Position numbers and translations under genes: made by a program. A stretch of 64,000 bases of DNA from an uncultured Clostridia bacterium (GTDB taxonomy: Bacteria; Bacillota; Clostridia; Christensenellales; Aristaeellaceae): NCBI GenBank assembly GCA_947624355.1, contig CANQKI010000001.1:1-64000 (forward strand), read 5' to 3'. Position 1 is the stretch's first letter, and every line of letters starts with the position of its first letter. The notes beneath the pieces were generated by a model that worked only from the letters and a program-made list of their open reading frames with translations, was not told the origin of the DNA and searched no databases. Below, in pieces: positions 19,933-30,701 of this stretch.

Positions 19933-21309
19933 TCACACCGGTATTTTACCTTGATTTTGTGCCTGACCAAGTTTACGATATGCTGTGAGCAGCATGGTCA
20001 AAAAGCAGGCCATACCGCCAACCAAATTGGAAATCGGCTCGGCGGCAAATACGCCGTTAACCCCCATTCCCATCCGAGGCAAAAGCAACGTCAACGGTGT
20101 GACAATAATAACTTTCCTGAAAAGCGAAAAGAAGATCGCATGCTTCGCATCGCCCAAGGACTGGAAGGTTGCCTGGCCGGACGTCTGGAACGCCATGAAG
20201 AAGAAGCCGAAGAAATAGATTTTGAGGGCGTCCTGTCCGGCAGCCAGGAGAGATTCATCCGGCGAAAAAATTGATACAAAGAAACGAGGTACGGCAAGCA
20301 CAAGGAGCCATACGGCGGTTGTATAAAGCGTAGCAATAACCGTCATAAACCGGACGCCCTGGCGTACGCGTTGATATTCTCCTGCCCCGTAGTTATAGCC
20401 GAGAACAGGCTGTGCGCCGCTGGTGATGCCCGAAACAGGCAGATACAGCATGTCCCGCACCGAATTGACCACCGTCATGACGCCGACATACAGGTCGCCG
20501 CCGAAATGCTGCAAGGTGGCATTACAGGCAACCTGAACCACCGAATTGGTACCCTTCATAATAAATCCAACCACACCCAGAGCCATAATTTCCCGAACCA
20601 ATGGCAGCCGAATTCCCATATCCGTCCGTCGAAGCGGCAGAATGGCTTTTTTGCCAAACAGGAAAAGCAGCACCACGGCACAGGAAGCTGCCTGGCTGAT
20701 GATGGTGGCCAAAGCAGCGCCCTGCACCCCCATGTGCATTGCAAAAATAAACAGCGGATCCAACACCAGGTTCAGCGCCGCTCCCAGCGCCGTAGTCAGC
20801 ATGCCTATTTGGGGAAACCCCTGGGCGTTGATAAAGCCGTTCATACCGGTGGCCAGCATGGTAAAGGGTGTGCCGATCAGATAGATGGCAAGATACGCAT
20901 CGGCATATGGATAGGACGCGTCGCTTGCACCAAAGAGATAAAGAATTGGCCGTTTGAAAAGATAACAGACAGCCATCAGCACCACGGAGCAATAAATCAG
21001 CAGGACGAATACATTGCCCTGAATCCTGCCGGCCCTCTCCTCCTGCTTTGCTCCCCGGGCAATGGCAAAAAGCGGCGCGCCGCCCGTGCCGAACAGGCTG
21101 GTAAACGCGGCAATCAGCGATACGATGGGAAACACCAGCCCGACGCCCGTCAGGGCCATGCTGTCCGCCGCCGGCAGGTGCCCAATATAAATCCTGTCCA
21201 CAACATTGTAGAGCAGGTGTACGATTTCGGCTATCGTCAGCGGTACCGCCTGGGCCATGATTTGCCGCCATACCTTACCCTGGGAAAAATCGTGCTTTCT
21301 TTCCGCCAC
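19933..21309 (-). CDS. MATE family efflux transporter
   Basis: MAQAVPLTIAEIVHLLYNVVDRIYIGHLPAADSMALTGVGL; likely GTG start at 21309, just after upstream hydrolase stop. Confidence 0.9.
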   Translation of the reverse strand: MAERKHDFSQGKVWRQIMAQAVPLTIAEIVHLLYNVVDRIYIGHLPAADSMALTGVGLVFPIVSLIAAFTSLFGTGGAPLFAIARGAKQEERAGRIQGNVFVLLIYCSVVLMAVCYLFKRPILYLFGASDASYPYADAYLAIYLIGTPFTMLATGMNGFINAQGFPQIGMLTTALGAALNLVLDPLFIFAMHMGVQGAALATIISQAASCAVVLLFLFGKKAILPLRRTDMGIRLPLVREIMALGVVGFIMKGTNSVVQVACNATLQHFGGDLYVGVMTVVNSVRDMLYLPVSGITSGAQPVLGYNYGAGEYQRVRQGVRFMTVIATLYTTAVWLLVLAVPRFFVSIFSPDESLLAAGQDALKIYFFGFFFMAFQTSGQATFQSLGDAKHAIFFSLFRKVIIVTPLTLLLPRMGMGVNGVFAAEPISNLVGGMACFLTMLLTAYRKLGQAQNQGKIPV

Positions 21310-21328
21310 TGTCAGATCCTTCTTTTCA

Positions 21329-22108
21329 TCATTCTTTTTCAGCTTGCCGGAGGAATTTGTCCATCGCATCCACGATTTGCATATATTCGGGAGAAATCGT
21401 ACAGACATGCGGCGCGTCCTGCAGCCACAGCATGGCCTTTTTTCTGCTTGATATGCCGTTCAGGATGATATCCGGGCTGTCAGCCGTCACTGTCTTATCC
21501 TGATGCGACTGCACCGCGAGCAGCGGGCAGCGGATCAGGGAAAGATGCGTTTTCGCCCGGTGCATGAGAACGTTCAGATCATGAGTGCTGCGGGTCGGGA
21601 AGCCGTCGTAGCCGATGTCATAGGCAGCGTCCAGTGTCGCCCGCGCACCGTCTGCCCGCTTATGAACCATGGGATAAAAGCAGGAACCGATCAAGGCAAA
21701 ATGACGGAAACGGTTCGTGGTGTTCATAGGGGCGGCAATTGCCACACAGGCCGTAAGTTCTGCTTCTTCCGCCAGCATGAGGGCCAATACGCCGCCCATA
21801 CTGAGCCCCGCTACGGTAAAATGCCGGTACTGCTTCTTCATTTCCTGCGCCGCCGTTCGCGCTGCCTGCAAATAATCCTGCCAGGAAGCGTTCAGCATAT
21901 CCTCAGGTTTTGTACCATGACCAGGCAGCAGGATGCCGCACACGGCAAACCCGCGTTCATGCAGGGCATCGCCGATTTTCCGCATATGGGACGGCGACCC
22001 CGTGAATCCATGAATCAGCAAGATTCCGTGTTCTCCCTCCGGATAGTTGAAGGGCCGGGCAAGCGGCGATGAAAAATTCTCCATCAAAATCCATTCCTTC
22101 CATAGCAA
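21329..22108 (-). CDS. Alpha/beta hydrolase (carboxylesterase/monoglyceride lipase-like)
   Basis: ILLIHGFTGSPSHMR, GLSMGG, GHGTKPEDM; C-terminal Asp/His positions plausible. Confidence 0.88.
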   Translation of the reverse strand: MLWKEWILMENFSSPLARPFNYPEGEHGILLIHGFTGSPSHMRKIGDALHERGFAVCGILLPGHGTKPEDMLNASWQDYLQAARTAAQEMKKQYRHFTVAGLSMGGVLALMLAEEAELTACVAIAAPMNTTNRFRHFALIGSCFYPMVHKRADGARATLDAAYDIGYDGFPTRSTHDLNVLMHRAKTHLSLIRCPLLAVQSHQDKTVTADSPDIILNGISSRKKAMLWLQDAPHVCTISPEYMQIVDAMDKFLRQAEKE

Positions 22109-22114
22109 GCGAAG

Positions 22115-22136
22115 CGCCGCCCGAAACCGGGCGGCG
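22115..22136 (-). terminator. Strong hairpin, possible terminator without good U-tract
   Basis: CGCCGCCCG-aaac-CGGGCGGCG, perfect 9-bp stem between two minus-strand genes. Confidence 0.45.
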
Positions 22137-22156
22137 TAGAAAACGAATCGAAACAG

Positions 22157-23542
22157 TTACGCGGCGGGCTCCTCCATATTCAGAGCCATGAAAGCGTTGT
22201 AGAGCTCCACAAGCGACGCGTATTCATCCGGCATAACCGCCTGAACCTTAGTCTTCAGGCCAGCGACGCCGCTTTGCACCACATCAGCGGAGAAAGCGTT
22301 CAGCGCCTCGGCGTCAGTGCCGCTCGAAAGGGCGGTAAAAGAAACGGCCGTCTTCCCTTCAATGGAAGCGGGCATCGTGATTTCGCCGCCTTCTTCGAAC
22401 ACTACATTGGTAACCAGGAGCTGCAGCCCGGGCACGGGAAAATTCAGCGCCATATTCATCCATGGGGTCGGCGTCTGCCCGCAGTCCACGCCAAGGCCAA
22501 TGTAAAAGCCTCCGCTGTACAGGCCGGTCATGGTAACATAGGCGCCTTCATCCGCGCCGGGCATCATCATCACATCCAGCACCGTAGCAATGGAGCCCTG
22601 CCCAGCCTGGGCAGCGGACATCACAGCATCTGCATCCGTCAGCTCCGCTTCGCCAACGGCAACATTCAGGTGAACCTTTTCATTTGTAATTAGGGCGGAA
22701 GAGAAAAGAGCGCCGTCGTTTATCGTCATGGAAAAGGTCAGGTAATAATTTTCTTCGGAATTGCCCTCCGCATCTACAGCACTGTATACCTTGATGTCCA
22801 TGGGAATCGCCAGCGTTTCGGCAGGGGTTTCGGCAATCGTGTCGCTCAGACTCTTCGTAATCTCGGAATCGGGCGCAGCATCCTTTAGAATCGTCAGCAT
22901 GCCGTTCATTACATCACCTACCGTCATGTTGACGGGCGTCATGACCTGGAACGCCGTCTCTTCAAAGGTATATTCGCCCGGAACAGCCTCCCCCTGACTG
23001 GCCTCCAGTTTGGTCAAAAGGCTGTCAACATAAGCGTTGATCTGTTCTTCAGTAACCGTCTGCCCGTTCATCTGCAGGACCGGGCCGCTGGCAGTGGCGG
23101 TGTAAATATTCGTTGGGCCGTCCGCACCGCCAATCGTGACGATAACGGCAGTACCCGCAGTAGAAATTCCGGCGGACTGGGCAATCGCCTGCAGTTCTTC
23201 CTGCGTCACCGTGATGGCATAATTGGGGAACATGTCACTGACGATCACCAGATGATCATCCTGGGCCGCGACGGACACGGTTGCCACGGTCTGCCCTTTC
23301 AACTGAATATCAGCCTGCGCGCCGGCATCCTGCGCTGTAACAATCTTGAAGGACAAAGCATCCATAAAGGCCGTCACAGTGTTCATCAGGGCATCGCTCT
23401 GTTCGGGAGGAACAGCGCCGACCAGCCCGTTTGCAAGCATATTTTCGTTCATTTGCACCGTAACGGTAGCCGTTTCAGCAGAAGCGCCAATGCAGTACAC
23501 AGCCAGGAGCAATGCCATGATAAGCGAACAAATCTTCTTCAT
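22157..23542 (-). CDS. Secreted protein of unknown function with IGGADGPT motif
   Basis: Signal peptide MKKICSLIMALLLAVYCIGASAET; no recognisable enzymatic domain; VIVTIGGADGPTNIYTA. Confidence 0.8.
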   Translation of the reverse strand: MKKICSLIMALLLAVYCIGASAETATVTVQMNENMLANGLVGAVPPEQSDALMNTVTAFMDALSFKIVTAQDAGAQADIQLKGQTVATVSVAAQDDHLVIVSDMFPNYAITVTQEELQAIAQSAGISTAGTAVIVTIGGADGPTNIYTATASGPVLQMNGQTVTEEQINAYVDSLLTKLEASQGEAVPGEYTFEETAFQVMTPVNMTVGDVMNGMLTILKDAAPDSEITKSLSDTIAETPAETLAIPMDIKVYSAVDAEGNSEENYYLTFSMTINDGALFSSALITNEKVHLNVAVGEAELTDADAVMSAAQAGQGSIATVLDVMMMPGADEGAYVTMTGLYSGGFYIGLGVDCGQTPTPWMNMALNFPVPGLQLLVTNVVFEEGGEITMPASIEGKTAVSFTALSSGTDAEALNAFSADVVQSGVAGLKTKVQAVMPDEYASLVELYNAFMALNMEEPAA

Positions 23543-23682
23543 TCTGAATAAACCTCCTGATAGATTTTTACAAATGATGTGCAGCCGTTTTCAGCGGCTC
23601 GCAGGGGTATTATAACACAGTTTCTCCATTCAATCAATGTCTTTCAGGTGCGTTTTCAGGCACATCCGGCACATTTACACTG

Positions 23683-25197
23683 TCAGCCTTGCGGCAGTGC
23701 AGTAGGGAGCGACGGAGCAATTTGGGATACAAGCTGCTGCAGCCAATTCCGGGCGTTCTGCAGCCAGCGCTGCGTCAGCGCAGCCCATCCATCTCCATTC
23801 AATTGATCAATCCGCATGGCGCCCGTTAAAGAATCCACCGAATCGACCGCCCAGGTTACGGCAGTCCGGGCCGAAAGATTGGCCGTTATAGAAGCGCTGG
23901 TATTCATGTCGGTCCATGTGAGCGTCGCTTTCAGCGCAGTGGCGGCCCGGACATTGCTCTTGGAAGAGAACATGGCATTCAGGGTCAGGGACTGCGGCGG
24001 CATATCGCTGTCCTCTTCAGGCTTGAGCAAAAGGGTGTAGCGGAAGGCGCGGCTGTATGTGTCCGACGCCAGGTCAAACTCATCCTCGCCGATTTCAACA
24101 TCCAGATTGTAATCAAAATGAATCGGGTTCACGTCCGCAGCAGCCGCATCATCGCCCATAGGGAAGTCCGAAACATCAGCAGGAGCGAAATCTATCGCAC
24201 CGGTATAAATGCCCGGTTCAATTTCGGCACCGGTAACGGAAAAATCGCCATACTGGGTCACGGCAGCAACATTCCACTGCTGGCCTTCGTTGGTCGTGTT
24301 GTTTTCAATTTTCAGTTCGGAAAGCTGGCCGCCCTCGGCAAAAGGCAGCGTTATGCTGTCCATCAGAAGATTTCCCTGGGTATCATACCTGCGCGTGATC
24401 TGTACGTCGCCCGTGATTTTCGTCTGATCAATGACGGTGAAAAAGGTATCCCGCATGCCGGGCTGCAGGTAGGCAGCGGCTTCCTCTGCCGTCAACACTT
24501 CACGAAGCAGCGCCAGCAGCCCCTCATCGGCGTACAGGTCAATGAGCAGCTGCTTAATCTCCGCCTTAACCGCCTGCGCGGGAATGGTGCAGGAAAGCTC
24601 GGTATACATCGTTCCGTTTTCCGTATTTCCCGTTGTGGAAGCGTAGCTGTTGATCCATGCGCCCATTTTGGTATCATACAGGCTGCGGTATTCCGCCGCG
24701 CGTTCCTGCCAGGTTTGGGGCGCAGTTTCGACAGCAAGCAGGACATGCCAAAGCGGCGGCCATGCCTCGTCCTGTTGGGCGGCAGCCTGCATAATCCTGG
24801 AAAAGTCCCAGGAAACAGGTGCGGTATAATATACATTCTTTCCGGCCAGCAGATCGCTTGCAAAGCCGACCAATGCATCGTCGTACAGCACATCCGTTAC
24901 CGCCGCCGTTTCACCGTTCATTTTGATCTGCACGGTCGCCTGGCCTTCGCCGCGTGTGATGCTATGCTCCGCTTCCAGGGAAAGGGCGGGAAGCAGTGTG
25001 CGCAGGGTCGCCCATACCTCAGGCTCCACCGCAGCCGTTTCCATCCCGGTGATGGCAAAAGTCATTTCTCCGCGCACAGCATTGTTCTGCATTTGGCCGA
25101 CAAATTTTTCGTCTACCGTGTAATCCTCGGCCAATACGCCGGTGCAGCTCAGTGCAAGCACCACCGTCAGCACAACAGCAGCAATCTTCTTCCTCAT
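23683..25197 (-). CDS. Secreted protein of unknown function
   Basis: Signal peptide MRKKIAAVVLTVVLALSCTGVLAED; beta-rich body; ATGA overlap with upstream gene. Confidence 0.8.
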   Translation of the reverse strand: MRKKIAAVVLTVVLALSCTGVLAEDYTVDEKFVGQMQNNAVRGEMTFAITGMETAAVEPEVWATLRTLLPALSLEAEHSITRGEGQATVQIKMNGETAAVTDVLYDDALVGFASDLLAGKNVYYTAPVSWDFSRIMQAAAQQDEAWPPLWHVLLAVETAPQTWQERAAEYRSLYDTKMGAWINSYASTTGNTENGTMYTELSCTIPAQAVKAEIKQLLIDLYADEGLLALLREVLTAEEAAAYLQPGMRDTFFTVIDQTKITGDVQITRRYDTQGNLLMDSITLPFAEGGQLSELKIENNTTNEGQQWNVAAVTQYGDFSVTGAEIEPGIYTGAIDFAPADVSDFPMGDDAAAADVNPIHFDYNLDVEIGEDEFDLASDTYSRAFRYTLLLKPEEDSDMPPQSLTLNAMFSSKSNVRAATALKATLTWTDMNTSASITANLSARTAVTWAVDSVDSLTGAMRIDQLNGDGWAALTQRWLQNARNWLQQLVSQIAPSLPTALPQG

Positions 25198-26672
25198 GGT
25201 TCTTCAACCTCCTCGCTTACGAGCCATTGATTTTCTTCGTTCTGTAATATACTTTCTTCGTTTCCATTCAAAGGCAAGACAGCAGGCGCGTTCATCCAGT
25301 CGTCATTGCGTAAGGCATGGGTGAGTTTTGCTCTGGCATCCTCCGGCATTTCCGCCAGCAGACGCAGGAGCATTCCCGTCATTGGCGCGAGCTCCTGCTG
25401 TACGGCGGCCTTGGCCTCCCCGGGCGTTTTCCCCCGCAGATCCAGTGCCGAATCGGCCGCAAACGGGGGTGATTCCGCAATGGATGCCGCGTTCACGGTC
25501 ATTGTCCCCTTTGCCGTTACCCGGCTGCCGGATTTTTTCTGAAGAGCAATTTCACCATGCAGCCCGCCGCTATCCAGCGTCAGTGCAGGTTTCCAAACCC
25601 AGTTGGCCTTATTGCCCCCGATTTTCGTATCAAGTTCCGCTTTTCCGCTCCAGGTTTCGGCATCGCCTGAAATTGCGTTATTCAGCGTCGCTTCCAGGGT
25701 GGCGGTATCCTTTTGTCCATCCAGTGTTCGGGCATATGTGCCGGACAGCGACAGCACATTCTTCCTGTCCTGAACGCTCAGTTTCCCTGTAAATGTTACT
25801 TTCAGCAGGTTTCCACCCTTGACAGCGGGCAGCGACAGGGAAAGATAGCCTCCCCTGCCAGGGGTAAACCCGCCGAACAGCGTTACCTTACGCACATCCT
25901 CTCCCAAGCCAGCGTTGCCTGTGAACTGAAGGCCCATGTCGACGCCTCCCTTATCCAGAAAGCGTTTGAACCGGCACTGGCCCGTAAAGCGGAGTCCCTG
26001 CAGCAGCGTTTGAACTGCCAGGTATTGTTCGGGCGTATTGGCCAGCACGGCCTGGATTTCGGGAAGAAGAATCTTCGCTATTTGCGGCCACACCGCATTC
26101 ATTTCCTCTTCGGTCAACGTGTAGGTATCGTAAGCGTCCGACGCCGCAGCGTTTTTGATGGACGTGTTCTCGTCCGAATGCTTGGGCTCCTTGACCGTCC
26201 CCAGTAAAGCGTACAGGGTCGGCGCAAGGCGGAAATAGGCAGCCGGAATCAATGAAAAATCCGGAATGCCTTCCACACCGGAAAGCAGCGAAAGGGCATC
26301 CGCCTGGTCAGTTATATACGCGTTGCCGGTGGAAAATGCAGTCAGGGTTTCCGCCGTTTCCCGCTGAATTATGGCGGAAAACATTTCGCTGCCGTCCAGG
26401 AGCATTGCGCAGCCGCTTAGCTCCCGGCTACCTGACTGCATCGCGGAAACCCGAAGACGCACGCGGTTCAGCCAGCCATTAAGCGCCGCCAGGGCGTCGT
26501 CTGAAAATGAATCCAGTTCGGAAAACTGCAACCCCATTTCCACTTGCAATACGCCCTGATCTGCCATGAGCGAAAGGCCGGGAGAGAATTCCGCCCGGGC
26601 GGAACCGCAAAAAAACAGCATGACCGCCAGAAACAGGCTCAGCATTCCGTTTGCCATCCTTTGCATCCGCAT
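25194..26672 (-). CDS. Secreted protein of unknown function
   Basis: Signal peptide MANGMLSLFLAVMLFFCGSARAEF; beta-strand-rich alternating pattern. Confidence 0.8.
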   Translation of the reverse strand: MRMQRMANGMLSLFLAVMLFFCGSARAEFSPGLSLMADQGVLQVEMGLQFSELDSFSDDALAALNGWLNRVRLRVSAMQSGSRELSGCAMLLDGSEMFSAIIQRETAETLTAFSTGNAYITDQADALSLLSGVEGIPDFSLIPAAYFRLAPTLYALLGTVKEPKHSDENTSIKNAAASDAYDTYTLTEEEMNAVWPQIAKILLPEIQAVLANTPEQYLAVQTLLQGLRFTGQCRFKRFLDKGGVDMGLQFTGNAGLGEDVRKVTLFGGFTPGRGGYLSLSLPAVKGGNLLKVTFTGKLSVQDRKNVLSLSGTYARTLDGQKDTATLEATLNNAISGDAETWSGKAELDTKIGGNKANWVWKPALTLDSGGLHGEIALQKKSGSRVTAKGTMTVNAASIAESPPFAADSALDLRGKTPGEAKAAVQQELAPMTGMLLRLLAEMPEDARAKLTHALRNDDWMNAPAVLPLNGNEESILQNEENQWLVSEEVEEP

Positions 26673-26766
26673 CTCTCCTTCCGCATGGCAGTGTTTTCAT
26701 TCATTGAACGGATTTCAGCGCAGATTTCTTGCATATGCCATGGAAAAATTTTTCCGGAACGGGCTT

Positions 26767-26795
26767 ATTATAACGCACAATGTCCAAAATGAAAA
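26767..26795 (-). promoter_or_regulatory. Putative sigma-A promoter of secreted-protein cluster
   Basis: Minus strand TTTTCA - 17 nt - TATAAT. Confidence 0.55.
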
Positions 26796-26827
26796 GAGCG
26801 TACTTGTAAATTTCACGCATCCTGTGT

Positions 26828-26857
26828 TTGACAAAATATGCCCGTTCATTCTATAAT
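26828..26857 (+). promoter_or_regulatory. Putative sigma-A promoter of ruvC operon
   Basis: TTGACA - 18 nt - TATAAT. Confidence 0.75.
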
Positions 26858-26887
26858 AATGTTGAAATTATCAGGCGGAGGCGTCGT

Positions 26888-27382
26888 ATGCGCATTCTGG
26901 GGATCGATCCCGGGCTTGCCACCATGGGGTGGGGTATTCTGGATACCGACGGGCGCAAAAATGCGCTGGTGCAGTGCGGTGCGGTCATCACGCCCCCCGA
27001 TATGCCCATGCACGAGCGGCTGCACAAGATTTTTGTGGATGTGAGCGCCCTGTGCAATACCTACGCTCCCGACGAAATCGTATTTGAGGAACTGTTTTTT
27101 GCCAAGAACGTGACCACGGCACTAAGCGTTGGCGCCGCCCGGGGGTGCGCCCTGTGCGCCTGCTCGGAATATGGAAAACCCATGTATGAATATACGCCCA
27201 TGCAGATCAAGCAGGCAGTGACCGGCTATGGAAAGGCCGACAAGCACCAGGTGCAGCAGATGGTGAAAATGATGCTGAACCTGCCTGACATCATCCGGCC
27301 GGACGACGCCGCCGACGCTGTGGCTGCCGCACTGACCCATGCGGCCTCGGGCCGGATGAAAACGCAATTCCTGATGAAATAA
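26888..27382 (+). CDS. ruvC: Crossover junction endodeoxyribonuclease RuvC
   Basis: MRILGIDPGLATMGWGIL, FEELFFAKNVTTALSVGAARG, DDAADAVAAALTH. Confidence 0.96.
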   Translation: MRILGIDPGLATMGWGILDTDGRKNALVQCGAVITPPDMPMHERLHKIFVDVSALCNTYAPDEIVFEELFFAKNVTTALSVGAARGCALCACSEYGKPMYEYTPMQIKQAVTGYGKADKHQVQQMVKMMLNLPDIIRPDDAADAVAAALTHAASGRMKTQFLMK

Positions 27383-27393
27383 GAGGGATTACA

Positions 27394-27996
27394 ATGTATG
27401 CATATTTAAAAGGCGTCGTGGCTGACAAGGGCCAGAACGAATTGGTGCTGGACGTGAACGGAGTAGGCTATCTGCTTTCCGTCAGCATGAACACCCTTCA
27501 GGAAACGCCGCCGCAGGGTGAAACCATGAAGGTGTACACCTATCTTTCCGTCCGGGAGGATGCCATGGAGCTTTTCGGCTTTGCCACCCGGGAAGAACGC
27601 TCCATGTATCTGAAACTGCTGTCCGTCAGCGGCATCGGGCCCAAGCTGGCCCTGGCGATTTTAAGCGCCATGCCCCTGCGGGATCTTACGTTGGCCATCG
27701 TAACCGGCGACGCGACCGCCCTTTCCCGGGCCCCCGGCGTCGGTAAAAAGACGGCCCAGCGGCTGGCGCTTGAACTCAAGGAAAAGGTGTCGCAAAGCGA
27801 CCTGGAATCGGCTCCAACGCCGTCCGGCGCTGTTTTCCCCATTCAGGAGGATGCCGCCGTGGAAGCCCTGGCGGCCCTGCAGGCCCTGGGCTATACGCCG
27901 GCCGAGGCCGCCCGGGCCATCGGCCAGGTACGCGGGCAGAGCGATTCTGCCAACGAACTGGTGCGGCTGGCCCTTCGGGGCATGGCAGGCATGTGA
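27394..27996 (+). CDS. ruvA: Holliday junction branch migration protein RuvA
   Basis: MYAYLKGVVADK, SGIGPKLALAILS, PGVGKKTAQRL. Confidence 0.96.
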   Translation: MYAYLKGVVADKGQNELVLDVNGVGYLLSVSMNTLQETPPQGETMKVYTYLSVREDAMELFGFATREERSMYLKLLSVSGIGPKLALAILSAMPLRDLTLAIVTGDATALSRAPGVGKKTAQRLALELKEKVSQSDLESAPTPSGAVFPIQEDAAVEALAALQALGYTPAEAARAIGQVRGQSDSANELVRLALRGMAGM

Positions 27997-28029
27997 TGAT
28001 AGGGTAAGAATACGGGAGGCACATTGATA

Positions 28030-29079
28030 ATGGATGATCGGTTGGTTATGGCGGGAATGCGGCAGGAGGACGCCGATATTGAGGCTTCTCTGCGACCCCA
28101 TCACCTGCGGGAATATATCGGCCAGAACAAAGTAAAGAACAGCCTGAGCATTTATATCAACGCGGCGCTCAAGCGCCACGATGCGCTGGATCATATGCTG
28201 CTCTACGGCCCGCCGGGCCTTGGCAAAACCACCCTGGCCTGCATTGTGGCCGCCGAAATGGGGCAGAACATTCGGGTCACGTCGGGTCCTGCCATCGAAC
28301 GTCCCGGCGACCTTGCCTCCATCCTGACCAATCTGAATGCGGGGGATGTGCTCTTTATCGACGAAATCCACCGCCTGTCCCGGGCTGTTGAGGAGGTTCT
28401 CTACCCCGCTATGGAGGATTACGCCCTGGACATTATGATCGGCAAGGGCCCTACTGCCCGTTCCATGCGCCTGGACCTTCCCAAATTTACTTTGATCGGC
28501 GCCACCACCCGGGCGGGCCGCCTGTCCGCGCCGCTCCGGGATCGGTTTGGCATTGTGTTCAGGCTTGAGATTTATACGCCGGAGGAGCTCGCCCGGATCG
28601 TGGCCCGTTCCGCCGGGATTCTGGGAATGCCTTATGATGAAGACGGTATTCTAGAAATCGCCCGACGCAGCCGGGGCACGCCCCGCATTGCCAACCGTCT
28701 GCTCAAGCGCGTCCGGGACTTTGCCCAGGTGCGCAGCGACGGGCATATCACCGCGGAGGTAGCCCGCGACAGCCTGAACATGCAGGATGTGGATGATTTG
28801 GGCCTTGACCGGGTAGACCGCGCCGTGCTGACCGCCATGATCGATAAATTCGGCGGCGGGCCCGTGGGGCTGGATACCCTGGCCGCCGTCACGGGCGAGG
28901 ACGCCGTAACCATTGAAGATGTGTACGAGCCTTACCTCATGCAGCTGGGCTTTCTCATGCGCACGCCCCGGGGCCGTGTCTGCACCCCTGCGGCCTATGA
29001 ACACCTGGGCAAAACGCCGCCCCCACCCAAGCCGGACGCCCCTGCTTCCGACAATGAACAAATGCAGTTTTTTGACTGA
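28030..29079 (+). CDS. ruvB: Holliday junction helicase RuvB
   Basis: [34 protein letters not shown]; upstream TTG at 28024 possible. Confidence 0.96.
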   Translation: MDDRLVMAGMRQEDADIEASLRPHHLREYIGQNKVKNSLSIYINAALKRHDALDHMLLYGPPGLGKTTLACIVAAEMGQNIRVTSGPAIERPGDLASILTNLNAGDVLFIDEIHRLSRAVEEVLYPAMEDYALDIMIGKGPTARSMRLDLPKFTLIGATTRAGRLSAPLRDRFGIVFRLEIYTPEELARIVARSAGILGMPYDEDGILEIARRSRGTPRIANRLLKRVRDFAQVRSDGHITAEVARDSLNMQDVDDLGLDRVDRAVLTAMIDKFGGGPVGLDTLAAVTGEDAVTIEDVYEPYLMQLGFLMRTPRGRVCTPAAYEHLGKTPPPPKPDAPASDNEQMQFFD

Positions 29080-29096
29080 TTTCCGGAGGCAGCCAT

Positions 29097-29585
29097 ATGC
29101 GGATTCGCCCCGCCTCGTTCAATGATCTTTCTGAATTTGCCCGCATTTACGACGCCGCCAAGGCGTACATGCGGGCGTCCGGAAATCCCAATCAATGGGC
29201 CACAGCTTATCCGAATCCCGAAACCCTGAAGAAGGATATTGCCGCCAGGCAGCTTTACGCCATGGAGGAAAACGAAAAGGTGCACGGCGTGTTCGCCCTG
29301 ATTCCGGGTCCGGAGCCCTCCTATGCCGTTATTGATGGTGCCTGGCCCAATGATCTGCCTTATGTCACCATTCACCGCATCGCGTCCGACGGCCGGATAC
29401 ACGGCGTGTTTGCCGCCTGTGCCGATTTTGCCAAAGCGCGATACCGGGCCGTACGCATCGACACCCATGCGGACAACAAAACCATGCAGCATTTAGCCGA
29501 TAAAAACGGTTTTGTCCGCTGCGGCATTGTGCAGTTGAAACGCGGCGGAGCAAGAATCGCCTATCAGTGGACAAAGGAAGAATGA
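29097..29585 (+). CDS. GNAT family N-acetyltransferase
   Basis: [45 protein letters not shown]. Confidence 0.85.
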   Translation: MRIRPASFNDLSEFARIYDAAKAYMRASGNPNQWATAYPNPETLKKDIAARQLYAMEENEKVHGVFALIPGPEPSYAVIDGAWPNDLPYVTIHRIASDGRIHGVFAACADFAKARYRAVRIDTHADNKTMQHLADKNGFVRCGIVQLKRGGARIAYQWTKEE

Positions 29586-29592
29586 CAGCCTT

Positions 29593-30618
29593 ATGAAAAC
29601 ATCGGATTTTTATTATGACCTGCCGGAGCGACTCATTGCCCAAACCCCTATGGAACCCCGGGACGCTGCCCGCATGATGGTGATTCACCGGGATACCGGT
29701 CTGCGGGAAGACAGAATTTTCCGGGATATTATCGATTACCTGAATCCCGGCGACGTAATGGTGATCAACCAGACGAAGGTCATCCCCGCCCGTTTGCTGG
29801 GTGAAAAAGAGGATACAAAGGTCCCTGTTGAAATCCTGCTGCTCAAGCGGGTTGACAAGGATCACTGGGAAACGCTGGTGCGCCCGGGCCGCCGGCTCAA
29901 AAAAGGTGTGACGGTTTCTTTTGGTGACGGCGTTCTTCGCGCCAGGATCGGCGAAACTACTGACGCCGGCGGCCGCGTGGTGGAATTTCTGTACGAGGGC
30001 GTCTTTGAAGAATTGCTGGATCGTTTGGGTGAAATGCCCCTGCCCCCTTATATCCACGAAAAACTGGATGACCCCGACCAGTACCAGACCGTCTATGCCA
30101 AGCAATCCGGCAGCGCCGCCGCCCCCACTGCAGGGCTGCATTTCACCCCCGAACTGCTGGAACGGGTGCGGCAGAAGGGCGTTCACATTGTGCCGGTGCT
30201 ATTGCATGTGGGCCTCGGCACCTTCCGCCCCGTCAAGGTGGAGGATGTGAGCCAGCACCAGATGCATTCGGAATATTATGAGGTTACACCCGAAGCAGCA
30301 GACGCAATCAACTCAGCCCGGCAGAAGGGCGGCCGTATTGTCTGCATCGGCACCACTTCCGTGCGTACCCTGGAAACAGTGGCGGACGAAAACGGCGTCA
30401 TCCACCCCGGCATGGGCGAAACCAGCATCTTCATTACGCCCGGCGTCCGCCTCAAGGCCACCGACGTGCTGCTTACCAATTTCCATCTGCCGGAAAGCAC
30501 CCTGCTCATGTTGATTTCCGCCATGATGGGCCGGGAAGAGGCCCTGGATGCTTATCGGGAGGCCGTGGAAAAGGAGTACCGGTTCTTTTCCTTCGGGGAC
30601 TGCATGCTGATTTTGTAA
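29593..30618 (+). CDS. queA: tRNA preQ1(34) S-adenosylmethionine ribosyltransferase-isomerase
   Basis: [46 protein letters not shown]. Confidence 0.96.
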   Translation: MKTSDFYYDLPERLIAQTPMEPRDAARMMVIHRDTGLREDRIFRDIIDYLNPGDVMVINQTKVIPARLLGEKEDTKVPVEILLLKRVDKDHWETLVRPGRRLKKGVTVSFGDGVLRARIGETTDAGGRVVEFLYEGVFEELLDRLGEMPLPPYIHEKLDDPDQYQTVYAKQSGSAAAPTAGLHFTPELLERVRQKGVHIVPVLLHVGLGTFRPVKVEDVSQHQMHSEYYEVTPEAADAINSARQKGGRIVCIGTTSVRTLETVADENGVIHPGMGETSIFITPGVRLKATDVLLTNFHLPESTLLMLISAMMGREEALDAYREAVEKEYRFFSFGDCMLIL

Positions 30619-30701
30619 AAAACGCTGTAAAATCCGCTGCCAACGGATAAACGGCGCGGTGTCAATACCAATATTTTGATATTTTTCCGGGTTTCAATGA
30701 G

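Noticed and set aside
21309-21408. N-terminal extension of the second MATE ORF (MSVRFLPNICKSW...)
   Set aside because: Overlaps the end of the hydrolase gene; GTG at 21309 with AAGAAGGA RBS gives a protein starting near the normal MATE N-terminus.
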